Below, piece by piece: positions 22,401-33,658 of a DNA stretch of 64,000 nucleotides. The notes under the pieces were generated by a model. The model was given only the letters and a program-made list of their open reading frames with translations. It ran no database searches and was not told the origin of the DNA. Source of the DNA: Zoroaster sp. YZ-2022 (Eukaryota > Echinodermata > Asteroidea > Forcipulatida > Zoroasteridae). Each line of letters begins with the position of its first letter. The stretch's first letter is position 1. The stretch lies in NCBI GenBank assembly GCA_029582265.1, contig CM055819.1:5373855-5437854 (forward strand), read 5' to 3'. The position numbers and the translations under genes are program-made.

Positions 22401-25400
22401 AGGGTTCTAATCTCAATAAGAAGAGAGGTCGATTGCTGGCATAAACGTACCTCGCTAAACCATGCGTTATCCAGTTGTCGTGTAGCTGTGTATGCTTGAG
22501 TATGAGATGCTTGGCCGTGTCGTACGTGGCTAAATCTGTCATGAATAAGATACATCGTTTACATTGGGAACTTGCGGAAATCTTTCTCATTTATATCCAT
22601 TCTCCAAATGGAAATAAACAGGGGATACAACCCCCAACACTGCTTAAAACATTAAGTACCATTTTTTTTTTTTTTACACAAAAAAAAAAATAAAAATCAC
22701 CAGTAAGCTTGGGCGATAACACGATAATATCGAATATCGCGATACCTTTTTTTATTCGATTACGATATCGAGAACCTTTTTAAGTTATCGAGATATCGGC
22801 AAATCGCGATTAAAAAAATATATATCACGATTAAACAAAAAATCGCCATTGTGAGTCACGTCAGAAATTCCATGGAAACAAAATTAGAACAGTCTTTTCA
22901 GCTTTTGGAAGTGAGATACAAAAGCGAACTACTTCAGAAGTACATACACGCTATGCAAATGAATTTGTGATTTATTGTGATGCTTGTAGAGGGGTACATA
23001 CCTGTGGTTATCGGCTCTAAAGCAATCATACATGAATGAAATAATAATTGCGATATTATCGAAAATTGCGATATATGTTTGCCAATATATCGTGGATGAA
23101 AAAAATCGATATCACCCAATCAGAATCCCATAAAGATGACACCCAAACAGACAATAAATATATAAACAAACAAAATTTCCCCCTTTTTTTACACAAATTA
23201 TTCGCTTCTTAACCCTAACCTTCCCAAATCCTCTTTGCTAAAGGGAAGGATTTTGAAGGATCGAGGTTACATGCTACATGCTCTTTGCTAAAGTGAAGGA
23301 TTTTGGAGGATTGAGGTTATCAGGCATACTTGCCTTTCCATGGTACATGTACATCCATGTTTGTTGTCGTGATTGTAAGGTCAGTGCTTGGGTCAGTGGA
23401 CACTGTTTATTGCTCCATGCATGCAGGGAGGGTCCCTGGCCATGTACCACAGATTAGAAACACATGTGTGCATACATGTCATGTGCTTCCTTTACTACTG
23501 AAGGATTTTGGAGGATTCAGGTTATGTGTAAGCAAATGGGCCTAGGGAGTTAGGGTTAACATTTTTTTTACCACATGAAAAAATTTTGGGGGATGATCCT
23601 ACGGACCATCCACCCCGGGCCAAAAAGTGGGGGTATATATTCCCCTCATCCCCCCTGGATTTACCCCCATGCTTCCCTCTAAGCTTACCTCCCATGTTGA
23701 CTAGTCCTGCTCTCTGGACATTGGGTATCCAGCCTTTCCACAATCCACGGACTCCGCCCTTCTTGAGAATATTGGCAAACGCCTGGAAAGCACTTTTAAC
23801 TCTGAAAACGAAAAATCCCTTGATAATTCAGTTGAAACTTTTGTTAAAGGACTCTAATATGCACTACTGGTTATCTAAAAAAACATAACTGATCGCAGTT
23901 TCACATGAGGCGGTGATGGGTACCCGGAGACCCGAACGAAACTGCCATTAACTGGTTCCATTTTTCGGTTCCAATTACCCGCAAACGACTTTTTAAAATT
24001 CCGACTGAACATTTTATTTTAAGCCACACAAATGGAAGTCTCTAATTTTGTTTTCTTCACAAAATGAAGAAAACTCAGATAAAGGCTTTAGAAGTAACAT
24101 TTGCCGACAGCCTTTCACAGACTTGCTGGCTTTTGTTTGATGTATCTAGTTTTGTTTTGAGTTGACTGCCGTCGTGCCAGTATCACGAGTTGGTCTCTGT
24201 GTCTATTGTTCACAGTTATTGGATTAGTGAGAGTGTGGGACACATGAATTATTACAGTAAGTCCACATTTATTATGACTCTAATAAAACAAGAGAAACTT
24301 GTGTTCATATTGGTTATTTTATACGTTCGGAAGCATTTACAAGTTTTTACAAACAATTCTTTACGGGTACCCAGGTATCCGAAGATTTCCAATTTCGGGT
24401 ATCCAGTTCCCGAAATAACCAGAAACACACAGCCCTAGTTTTACATTATAAAGCTTACTTGGTTTTTAGAGTTGATGAAAATATCCCTTGAATGATTTCT
24501 GTCTGAGGTGTTATCAGTTAAGTGAAATTAGTGACATAATTTCTCAGCTGAACTTTCGACTTCGTACAATGCAAATTTTTCTGTTGTTGCATTTTGTTGC
24601 ATTCAGTAAGGTGTATGTGAAATGCCTTTGGGGGGGTTAGGGAAACACTCCTCAAATATAAGTGTGATTGTGTGATTGTGTGAATGCAACTCTGCGGTCA
24701 TTATCGATCCGTTTGACCAACCTTGGTGGTTTGCCTTCTAACACCCTCCGGCCCTCCATCTGCATCTGAACTTTGACCAGGTCAGTGGGACTGGCAAAGA
24801 ACTGACCGATCATGCCGGCTATCATCCCTGCCAAGGCTGCCTTCCTGCAGGGGAAACAAATTCATATCATAAAGGAAGTTGGTTTTGTTTAACCCTAACT
24901 ACCCCAAGTCCATCCATCCTGGTTTTGCTTGATTTTGGTGGATTCAGTACTGTACATGTATAGCCCAGCGAATAGAGCATGTAGCCATTGTGTACCAAAT
25001 CCATCCATCAAACTCCACCGGCTGCTTTTGTTGAATTCAGGACTGTGTATAGCCAAGCCGTGGATGCTTTGTGTTTGCTACTGTAGCAATTCCATCAAAC
25101 TCCACCGGCTGCTTTTGTTGAATTCAGGACTGTGTATAGCCAAGTCATGGATGGTTTGCATTTGCTACTGTACCACATCCATCAAACTCAACTGGCTGCT
25201 TTTGTTGGATTCAGGACTATAGCCAAGCCGTGGATGCTTTGCATTTGCTACTCTAACAATTGCATTAAAGTCCAACAATTGGGTGACTTTTTAGTGCATG
25301 ATTGATTGATTTTGGTCCGAGTCTACAAAATAATTTGAAGAGCTTTAAAAATGCGATTACACAAAATGTTTGGGAAAAGGTTGACACACTATAATATCTC

Positions 25401-28400
25401 TTTTAGGCCCAGTTTCTGGTCATAGGTCGGCTTCAAAATCGGTCCAGTGACGCATCTTTTCTTTAGCGTGATGCGGTTAACATGATGTGGTTATTGGAAC
25501 AAGACCAAATTTCCCATACGCAAAGTGTGGTGGCTAAGAGAGGCCGGACAAATCGGGCAAATGTTCATATGCCTATAGATGTGAAAACGTTGCTTAAAAC
25601 ACAGTGCATAGGGCCTTTAAACACTGCATAATTACATACCAGCATTTTGTTTGAAACTGTCCAGCATTTTGTTTGAAATTAGTGTTCTATTGTAGGATGT
25701 GTGCACTGAAGCATATGAAGCTCTATATCAATGCAGATCAATATTGAATAGCAATCTATTGTTGTGATTGTATACAAAATATCCTGGGAAATTATTCCAT
25801 CTGAAGTGTTTCCATCTCAGAGAAAGGAATTTTTTTTTAATTTCCAAAAATCCAGCCACCTGTTATACCAAAAGCAAAAGTCTCAGCGCGGGTCTGAGGC
25901 GACGCGCACAGAGACTTTTTTGTTTGCTTTGAAACGATGTCCAATTGCAGCCAAAATTGCTGGATCAATTGGAATTCTGCCGTGCTGTGTTTTAAACGAT
26001 TTCTTCACATACGGGTATGAACGCTTGCCCGATTTGTGAGGCCTCTCTTAGCCACCATACTTTGTGTATGGGAAATTTGGTCTGGTTCCAATAACCGCGT
26101 ATACATGTATCACATATTTCACTGGTTGGCAAAAAAAAAGATTACAAAAAAAAAAAAAAAAAAAAAAAACGCATCACCGCATCGATTTTGAAACCGACCT
26201 ATGACTACACTTGGTAAGTGTGACGTAATTCCAATTTAAACCACACCCACTTCGCACGTGCTTGCTCCAACGATCATCAGAAGCCCATTACAAGTGCATT
26301 GACCACCCCTTTTCTTTAAGAATTTACGCAACAAATGAGAAAGCTCAGGACTTGCCTTTTGAACGTTAAAATCAAGGAATGTAGGTCAAATTACACACAA
26401 CGGATATGCCAGCTTTGGAACCGGAAGTAGCGAAAAGAATGCGCGTCACTACCAATGCGCGCAGGTATTACGTATCGACTTACGAACAGGATTACCCGTT
26501 TGATCCACCCTTGTGACCTCTGACCTGTCCTATCTATGTCTATTGTCAACCAGGGATATTGAAACACACACTCACCACACTGCAAAGCTACCATCAGCAT
26601 GTCTGTGAAGGAGGTTTTCTCTGATGTACTCATAAGCTCCCATCCTACAGCCTGTGTACACTATTCCAAAGAACAATGGGACAAATATTAAGGCTGTACA
26701 TTTTTGGTTATTTCTGGAACTGGATACCCGAAATTGGCAATCTTCTGGTACTATTTTGTAAAAACATATAAATACTCCCTGAATGTATAAAATAACCAAT
26801 ATGGACACAAGTTTCTTTTGTTTTATTACAGTCGTAATAAATGTGGACTTTCCCACACCGCCTCTATATTGAAAATGACTCGTAGCATCACCATTCCCCA
26901 CACAAAATTTTACAAAAAATCTAAGACTTCCATTTGTGTGGCTTAAATAAATGTTCAGTCAAATCTTCAAAAAAGTCGTTTACGGGTAATTGGAACCGAA
27001 AAATGGAACCGGGTAATGACAGTTTTCGGTCGGATACCGGGCACAGCCTTAACAGATATCAAATATGTTATAAATTAACCCTCCTACTATAGCTGCACTT
27101 TAGTGGCAAGTAGCTACAGTGGTCAAAACCAGTCAACTGCCTGTTTTTGACTGTTGACCCAAATGTGCACACAGTGACATTTTTGACTGGTTTTGACTGT
27201 CATCTTGACCACCCTCAACAATACCTGACAATGCTTTTACCAGTCAAAAACGGTCGATTCATTTTGACCTGTAAATGTACTTTGACAGTGTTTGACTGTT
27301 AAGTACACTAGATATACCTTGGCAAGTATATCAACATTTTGACTGATTTTGACCCTTGTAGTAGCAGGAGGGTTAATTTTTAATTTCCTTTTGTAGAGAT
27401 TAGAGGGGGTTTATTTTATTAAATGTGCACCTCCCACCCCATTGTACAGGTCACCTGTGTTCTGGGTATGATTATGAGTAAAACAGTCCTGTGATTTTTT
27501 TACAAACATCCCTTTGCCTCAAGGTTTTCTTGAAAGAAGAGAAGTAGGAAAGAAAGAAGTAACCTGTATTGTGTCCAAACCTCTAGTTTCTTGTTTGTGT
27601 GGGGATGTGGAGAGTCTGTAAATCCTCCAAAATTAACCATCCAGGAGGTTCAGGGGGGCTTTTAACCTTTGTCAAATCATACCCCCTGGCTAAAATTAAG
27701 CAGGTGCCCGCTTTTCTTAAAAGGACAATATCGTCACACCCACTGGGCATGGAATCGGAATCCTAGTTTTAGATTAACTCAGTGACTGAAAGTATTACCC
27801 CGCATGATAAGGTCATATTACCGATGTTGCTGCAGCATAAATGAGTAAGTAATTTTCAGTCACTGTGTTCATCTTAAGCTAGGACACCGATTCCATGCCC
27901 TGTTCAAAGTCTGCTCTGATCGTGACAATACCGTCCCTTTAAAGCCACCAGTAAATATTCACAGGTTTGTATGAATATCATCATAACACTGACCAGCACA
28001 AAAAATGGAATAGGAACCGTACTCTTACTATTATAATTATTCTCAACATTATTTTTGAGGCTGATGATACTGTGAGCTTTTATCTTTCTTACCTATATGT
28101 CTGTATATTGCAGGGGTCACGCCTTGCCAGAGTTTTAACAATCCCTCTTCCTGAACTGAAAATAAAATATATGATTATTACATTACCTGCACTCACATTA
28201 AAAAGATATCTTTAAAACAAAAATAAGGCCAGAAAAAAAAAGGTTGTGTTTCCGGTAACCCGACCGACCCAATGATATTCGCCGAGTCAGGAATTTAAAA
28301 CAAAAAAAAATGTTTTAAGATTTGTTTGTTCTTCTTTAAACACAGTATTGAATATATGAAAAAAATTAAGAAAAAAAATTTGATTTCATGATCAAATTTG

Positions 28401-31400
28401 TTTAAAATGTATTTTTAAACATTGCACATACATACACATTTATGCACATGTACATCCATGCGTGCATGCATTACATCCATATAAAAAAAATAACATTACA
28501 ATTTGACCATTTGGTTATTTTCTTACTATTAACCAATCCTAAACCTTTAATCAGCCAACAAAATATCATCTCTGTGTCCATTTGTAACAAATCTTAGCTT
28601 ACCGACACCAACAGCAGTCCTGACCATACCCCTGTAGGGAATGGCCTCCGTCATCGGCGTCCCATAATGCCTTACTGATGCATGCTCCCCCTGTAGCTGA
28701 AGTCTTGTCTTTGTCAGATCTAACGGATAAGTCGCTGGAAAAAAAGAAAAAAAAGAAGTGAAATGAGAATGGACAAACAAAAAATGTAGGGGTGTGATTT
28801 GACAAAAGTAAAACAATCCTGAAAAATGGGTAGCGGGCCTGGGCCTCCCTTTGGTCTAGACGACAAAGCCCCCCTGAACCTCCTGGATGTTTAATTTTGG
28901 AGGATTTACAGACTCTCCACATCCCCACAAACAAGAAACTAGAGGTTTGGACACAATACAGGTTACTTCTTTCTTTCCTTGGTGGCTACTTCTCTTCTTT
29001 CAAGACGATTTTGAGGCAATGGGAGATTTGTAAAAAATCCTGAATTCAGGAAAAATCCGGAGAAATCACAGGCCTGAAATGTTATTAACCCTCCTACTAT
29101 TGCTACACTTTAGTGGGAAGTTGCTATAGAGGTCAAAACCAGTCAAATGCCTGTTTTGACTGTTGACCACCCTGAACAATACAAGACAATGCTTTTACGA
29201 GTCAAAAACGGTCGACTCATTTTGACCTGTAAATGTACTTACTACACGTAAGGTTTAACAGTGTTTGACTTTTAAGTGCACTCGATATACCTTGGCAAGT
29301 ATATCAACCTTTTGACTGGATTTTGACCCTTGTAGTAGTAGGAGGGTTAATTACACTGGAGAACAGGACTGAATGCACAGCATTGGTTACATTCTAGCAA
29401 AGCTGTCAACTTTGACATTCCCACTTTCTGGGAATCGAGAATAACAATACAAAATTCTAGCTGGGAGAGTTTCAGTTCAATGCATCACCTGTGTAAGTTA
29501 TGGGATATATTCACGATTTTCTAGAATAATTCAAAATGTGAATTTTGAAATGAAAGTACAGACAAAATAATCACTTGTATTTTCTTCTTCAAATACTAGC
29601 GATTGTGTATTCATCATGGTACAACTGAATCAATCAAATTAATCATCACACTCGTTTTGAAAATCCGTTTTTCAAAATGAAAATTACAATTGGCATTCAG
29701 TGCCCTTCATCGACCCTTCTAGTTTCAGGCTTTCCAAAACCAACCTTTGAAAAAAAACTTTTTAAAACTAACAATCTTTTGCACAGCAAAATGTTTGGAC
29801 TGAAATATTTTTGTGTGGATGTTATTTTGAATAGCAAATTGTAGAATTTCAATTTGTAATTTGCAATTATAGAATTTTTTTCTGTAGCATTTTGCAACGT
29901 GCATGCCAAGCAGAATTGTTCACTAGCTGTGCAGACATGTATTTGCACCAGAGCCAGACCCGGAAAAACCTCAGAAAAACAAGTTATTTTGTTTGTTCGA
30001 TCTAAGATTGTTGTATGATACCACAGATGCAGGTATGCAAATCTATTGACCTTTGTACGTGTGTGCCAATCGGCTGTCTGCAATTTGTATTATGCACAGT
30101 ACCACTGTGTATACTAGACAAGTACTGAACATTGTACAACTATGATGTACATGAACACCAAGAGTAAATAATGATTATGGCAGCCATATCACATCCACCA
30201 GGGGATAATGTACCATAACCCTAACTATGCTAGGGTAACTTTCTGATCACTCCACTGAATGCAACAACATACGACTGTGGTCAATGATCGAGGCCTGCTA
30301 GGTGCAACAAGATCCATATGTGGGATCTTGTTACACCTACATGTAGTAGTGATGGGTTCAGTAAATTGGACTGTGTTTTTTCAAGCACAGTGCTGTCTGC
30401 AACAACATACAACAAGGGGATCTTGTTGCATCCAGCAGTGAAGGGTTCAGTAAATTGGACTGTGTTTTTTCAAGCACAATGCTGTCTGCAACAACATACA
30501 ACATGGGGATCTTGTTGCACCCAGCAGTGAAGGGTTCAGTAAATTGGACTGTGTTTTTTTCAAGCACAGTGCTGTCTGCAACAACATACAACAAGGGGAT
30601 CTTGTTGCATTGAGCAGGGTAATGCTGAAGACACAACGCAGACTATTTGCTATACATAAACACTGTCCAGTGCTGAATGCAACAAGATACAACAGATTAA
30701 GTCATCAGTACTGGCTGCTGAATGCAACAATGTCTGTCGGAACTGTTGCATCCTGTTGCATTTAACATGCTTGGGGTCAACTTAAGGCTGTGCATTTTCG
30801 GTTATTTCGGGAATCGGATACCCGAAATTGGAAATCTTCGGATACCCGGGTACCCGTAAACAATTTTGTAAAAACACATAAATACTCCTGAATGCATAGG
30901 AAAGAATGTCGTATCAGACCGCCACTTTTTAAGGTTTTTATTGGAAATTTTGTGCAACCACTAACCAGTTAAAAAATGATTCTATCAATTTTTGGGGGTA
31001 CAGAAAGTGAAAACTATCTTTTAAATCCACTTTTATGATGGTTTTCGGACTTTAGGAAAGAATGTCATATCCGGCCGCCACTTTTTAAGGGCTTTTTTTG
31101 ATTTTTTTTGCAACCACTAGCCAGTTAAAAAAATAATTCTATCGATTTTTGGTGGTACAGAAAGCGAAAACTATCTTTAAAATCCACTTTTATGATGATT
31201 TTCGGACTTGATTTCCCTTCTAAAAAATCCTCCCCTTCAGAAAATAGAAGGATCCTATAGTTGCCACTACGCATGTACAATGACTGTGTTGGTCACTAAT
31301 TGGGGAGTTGACAAGATCAGACTGACATGACTGAGGAAGTCATCGTATACCAAAAATGCCTGATTTTTCATGAAATAAATATCCTGGAATAATTTGAAGT

Positions 31401-32313
31401 ATATGTCCATCATCGTCCATACGTTCTCCACCTTACTGGGTAGGTAAGATTACATTATTGGTTATATAAAATGAAAAATAGTGGCGGCCAGATACGACAT
31501 TCTACCCGGACTTTATTTCCCTTCTAAAAAATCCTCTTCAGAACATAGAAGGATCCTATTATAGTTGCCACTGCGCATGTACAATGACTGTGTTGGTCAC
31601 TAATTAATTGGGGAGTTGACAAGATCAGACTGACATGACTGAGGAAGTCATCGTATACCAAAAATGCCTGATTTTTCATGAAATAAATATCCTGGAATAA
31701 TTTGAAGTATACGTCCATCATCGTCCGTACGTTCTCCACCTTACTGGGTAGGTAAGATTACATTATTGGTTATATAAAATGAGAAAAAGTGGCGGTCAGA
31801 TACGACATTCTACCCAATATAACCAATAATAAATAACCAATATATTATACATGTATATGGACACAAGTTTCTCTTGTTTTATTCGAGTCATAATAAATGT
31901 GGACTTACTGTAATAATTTCCCGCCCTCTATATGTAATGTTGTATATAATGTTGTGTTACAATTATCACAGCTTAGCTAGCTAAGAAGGCATGCCCCCCC
32001 CCCAAAAAAAAAAAAAAAAAAAAACACATAGGCCTACCAAACCAAACTGCAGTCTTGCTTTGTCTACCATCGGTCACCATAATTGTAGTATTCGTGTAAT
32101 TATTTATTTTGTTAATCATTCAAAGATAACAAAAATACCTGTTTCCGCCACAGTTGCTGCACACGATGACAACAAATACTTGAAAGCGAAGGTGTTAGGG
32201 TTAAACCATTTCACGGCCGCATCACCGAGCCTGTCCACGGCTGCTGTTGCTGCACCGCCGCCGTCACTAGGGCCAATCGCCTCGGCGACCGTTTGCACGG
32301 GCTCTGCGCTCAT
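19442..32313 (-). CDS. SLC25A27: Mitochondrial uncoupling protein 4 (SLC25A27), complete
   Basis: UCP4-type carrier of the mitochondrial inner membrane. Nine exons in transcript order: 32313-32139, 28734-28603, 28155-28093, 26660-26576, 24844-24722, 23801-23689, 22535-22451, 21188-20993 and 19513-19442. Phases agree throughout; 347 residues, against 323 in human UCP4. The ATG at 32313 has an in-frame TAG 12 nt upstream. The three SLC25 signatures are PLDLTKTR (about 62-69), PTDLVKVQ (171-178) and PADVIKTR (272-279). [45 protein letters not shown] and the C-terminal [14 protein letters not shown] are UCP4-like. The first ~40 residues are Ala/Gly-rich and longer than in human. The donor after exon 24844-24722 (GTTGGT) is weak, but phase and homology support it. 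Substrate is not inferable. Introns are full of MITEs. A GC-rich stretch at 32314-32400 may hold the 5' UTR. Confidence 0.93.
19585..19941 (+). mobile_element. TTAACCCTAAC-ended element (family A, full length)
   Basis: TTAACCCTAACCTTCCC at the left and GAGTTAGGGTTAA at the right bound about 357 bp. It has a subterminal direct repeat of CTTTGCTAAAGTGAAGGA. A good reference copy, lying in the last SLC25A27 intron. Confidence 0.85.
20262..20575. mobile_element. Element with GGCTGTG...GGATACCCG ends (hAT-like, copy 1)
   Basis: It begins AAGCTGTGCCGGGTATCTGG and carries TACCCGACCGAAACTGTC, TGTGTTCATATTGGTTAT and CCCGAAATAACC. Related copies are at 23902, 26690, and 30783 plus 31806. The hAT link rests only on the GGGCTGTG-type end and is weak. 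Confidence 0.55.
21230..21415. mobile_element. Palindromic MITE, GGGACAATATCG family, internally deleted
   Basis: TTAAAGGCACAGTATCGTC to GGTATTGTCCCTTAA. TTAA flanks both ends, and one arm has lost its inner half. It sits about 41 bp upstream, in transcript order, of SLC25A27 exon 21188-20993. Confidence 0.8.
21478..21747 (-). mobile_element. TTAACCCTMAC-ended element (family B, copy 1)
   Basis: The ends, TTAACCCTCACCCCC and GGTTAGGATTAA, resemble family A, but the interior (GTGCCCCTTGGAGGATTTTG, GCCAGGTAGTAATTTTG) is unrelated to A and matches 61970-62310. Confidence 0.7.
21881..22227 (+). mobile_element. tRNA-derived SINE (copy 3)
   Basis: The plus-strand head starts GTCGTGGCCGAGCGGTCTAG, with B box GGTTCGAATC. 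The body ends TATATAAATCCACACATT and the tail is (ATT)n. It lies in the SLC25A27 intron between the exons at 20993-21188 and 22451-22535. Confidence 0.88.
22296..22376. repeat. Fragment of a GGGACAATATCG-family MITE
   Basis: Only the half with TGACCTTATCATGTGGGG and GATTCCATGCCC remains. Confidence 0.6.
23209..23559 (+). mobile_element. TTAACCCTAAC-ended element (family A, full length)
   Basis: TTAACCCTAACCTTCCC to GAGTTAGGGTTAA, very similar to 19585-19941. It lies 130 bp downstream, in transcript order, of SLC25A27 exon 23801-23689. Confidence 0.85.
23902..24440. mobile_element. Element with GGATACCCG ends (hAT-like, copy 2)
   Basis: It starts near ACCCGGAGACCCGAACG and ends TTCCCGAAATAACC before ACACACAGCCCTAG. 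It shares AGTCCACATTTATTATGAC and AACTTGTGTTCATATTGG with 20262-20575. Confidence 0.55.
24890..25262 (+). repeat. 87 bp minisatellite next to a TTAACCCTAACT boundary
   Basis: TTAACCCTAACTACCCC at about 24890 leads into nearly four tandem units of about 87 bp. CCATCAAACTCCACCGGCTG occurs at 25005 and 25092, with a variant at 25179. It lies in an SLC25A27 intron. Confidence 0.8.
25405..26215. repeat. Inverted pair of the GACCTATGACC repeat
   Basis: 25405-25600 (inverted) and 25925-26215 (direct) are copies of the 17343-17545 repeat facing each other. They could be long terminal inverted repeats of an ~0.8 kb element. The inner part is not recognised. Confidence 0.55.
26690..27055. mobile_element. 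Element with GGATACCCG ends (hAT-like, copy 3)
   Basis: Reverse orientation relative to copy 2: AGGCTGTACATTTTTGG at the left and GGATACCGGGCACAGCC at the right. It lies immediately upstream, in transcript order, of SLC25A27 exon 26660-26576. Confidence 0.55.
27075..27376 (+). mobile_element. MITE, TTAACCCTCCTAC family (copy 3, full length)
   Basis: TTAACCCTCCTACTATAG at the left and GTAGCAGGAGGGTTAA at the right. TTAA is at both ends; the interior is dominated by CAGTCAAAA/TTTTGACTG. Confidence 0.8.
27485..27665 (+). repeat. Interspersed repeat, CTGTGATTTCTCAGG family (copy 3)
   Basis: It shares CCCTTTGCCTCAAGG, GTGTCCAAACCTCTAG and CCATCCAGGAGGTTCAGG with the other copies. Confidence 0.6.
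27717..27942. mobile_element. Palindromic MITE, GGGACAATATCG family, full length
   Basis: TTAAAAGGACAATATCGTC to ACCGTCCCTTTAA, with TTAA on both sides. SLC25A27 intron. Confidence 0.83.
28825..29075 (-). repeat. Interspersed repeat, CTGTGATTTCTCAGG family (copy 4)
   Basis: Reverse complement of the 27485-27665 copy, extended by a CTCCCTTTGGTCTAGACG end. SLC25A27 first intron. Confidence 0.6.
29085..29350 (+). mobile_element. MITE, TTAACCCTCCTAC family (copy 4)
   Basis: TTAACCCTCCTACTATTGC to GTAGGAGGGTTAA, with a ~40 bp deletion relative to 27075-27376. TTAA at both ends. Confidence 0.8.
30216..30770 (+). repeat. 89 bp minisatellite with TGCAACAA/TTGTTGCA stems
   Basis: GGGTTCAGTAAATTGGACTG starts units at 30354, 30443 and 30532 (period 89), with degenerate units on both sides. 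Each unit has an inverted TGCAACAA...TTGTTGCA pair. An ATAACCCTAACTATGC boundary precedes the array. First intron of SLC25A27. Confidence 0.8.
30783..31925. mobile_element. hAT-like element (copy 4) split by a later insertion
   Basis: 30783-30900 (GGCTGTGCATTTTCGG, CGGATACCCG) and 31806-31925 (ACACAAGTTTCTCTTG, TAATAAATGTGGACTT) are the two halves of a family member. The DNA at 30902-31815 separates them. Confidence 0.55.
30902..31815. mobile_element. Composite TIR element, GAATGTCGTATC family
   Basis: Left-end sequence GAATGTCGTATCAGACCG (about 30905) is repeated as GAATGTCATATCCGGCCG (about 31060). The right-end complements, ending TACGACATTCTACCC, occur near 31500 and 31815. The interior (GTATACCAAAAATGCCTGA) is present twice. 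A simple copy is at 49762-50157. Confidence 0.7.
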
Positions 32314-33658
32314 CTCTGCCTCGGTCTAACCGTGATCCCTCGCCTCAAACGGGCCACACTGTCACTGTCAGTGTGTCAGTGAGGGCGATTGTTTACAATT
32401 CCGAGCAATGTTTAAGCGTCAACTTGGCATTTTACCATAACTGTGAGATTGTTATTTATTTTCAAAGTCTCACCGTAATCTGTGATGTAAGCTACCAGTC
32501 TTGGCTCACGCTAATTACTCCATGTACTGTATTACTAGTCTGATGCCCTCCTAAGTTTTCACGTTTTTAACCAAGTGAAAGCGTCAAGGTTTCAGTCGCT
32601 TGTATTCACACACAACTACTGTGATCCCAATACGCCCTCTAGCGGTGATAGATTTGCTAAACTTATTATTGTTGTGTCCTAGCCTGCCAGCCAGCAACTG
32701 AGTTCCATTAATTGAATTAAATATTAATTTGTATATAATTAATTATAATATACTATTCATAAACCAAGCCATTCACCCACGTACCAACATTAACAACCAA
32801 CCATTCCACCAACAGTCGACCAATCATTCAATTAATTTTTTTTTAAATTGAAATAAGGGGGCCTAAAGTTTACCCTATCAAGCCTGGGCTTTTTTTAAAG
32901 TCTCAGACCTGGTATGGACACATTGTCCCCACCTCTCCGTTTTTCTCTATTGTTCAGCCGATTTTTAATGAAACTTCGTACTATAGGGATGTTAAGTTCC
33001 ACATGATCTATCTATGAGAGAAGGTCATAAAAACTTCCATACGTCGCCGTTAGGGGCGCTATACCTATTTATTGGACTTTTTGTTTCATTTTGTTGTTAT
33101 TCAAAAGCAGTATTTCCCCCCTTTTACATCATAGCTCCCCAGGTGAAATTGGAAATAATGCCCAATGCAAAAACTAACCAAAATGTTAATACTACAACCA
33201 GTGCATGGTATTCCTATTGGGCAATGCATCCATACAATTGACATCTTGTCAATGGGCGGGGTATTTTCCCCTCGCAGACACTCGAAAAGCATAGAGTACA
33301 CAAGTATACGTATAGGAGTGACTTACGGTTATTCACGAGTACGAGTACGAATACAAAAAAAATGTACACGAGTACGAATACGAGAACTACCCTCTGATTA
33401 TTACCAGATTATCAAATTAACGAATTATTTTCTTAAAACTCCCTTGGTGTAAACTTGGTATAATCACCACGAGAAATGAATCCATCTTTCACCAGAGAAC
33501 ATATAACAATAACATGTCGTCTGCCGACAACTTTATGTACAAAGTACAAATATAAACATGGGTAAGTCCTGTCCTGCACGCGAGGCTTGCAGATTAAATT
33601 TGGACCAATAATTATCATGGTGGGGTGAAGTGTATGATGGAGTGTAGAGATCGTTGCT
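31926..33658. other. Spacer between SLC25A27 and GPCR1, including a likely SLC25A27 promoter
   Basis: 31926-32138 is the intron 1 start with a poly-A run. 32314-32400 is GC-rich and directly upstream of the SLC25A27 ATG. From 32400 to 33658 I see AT-rich sequence and a GAGTACGA-type short repeat near 33330-33385, but no gene. Confidence 0.45.
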
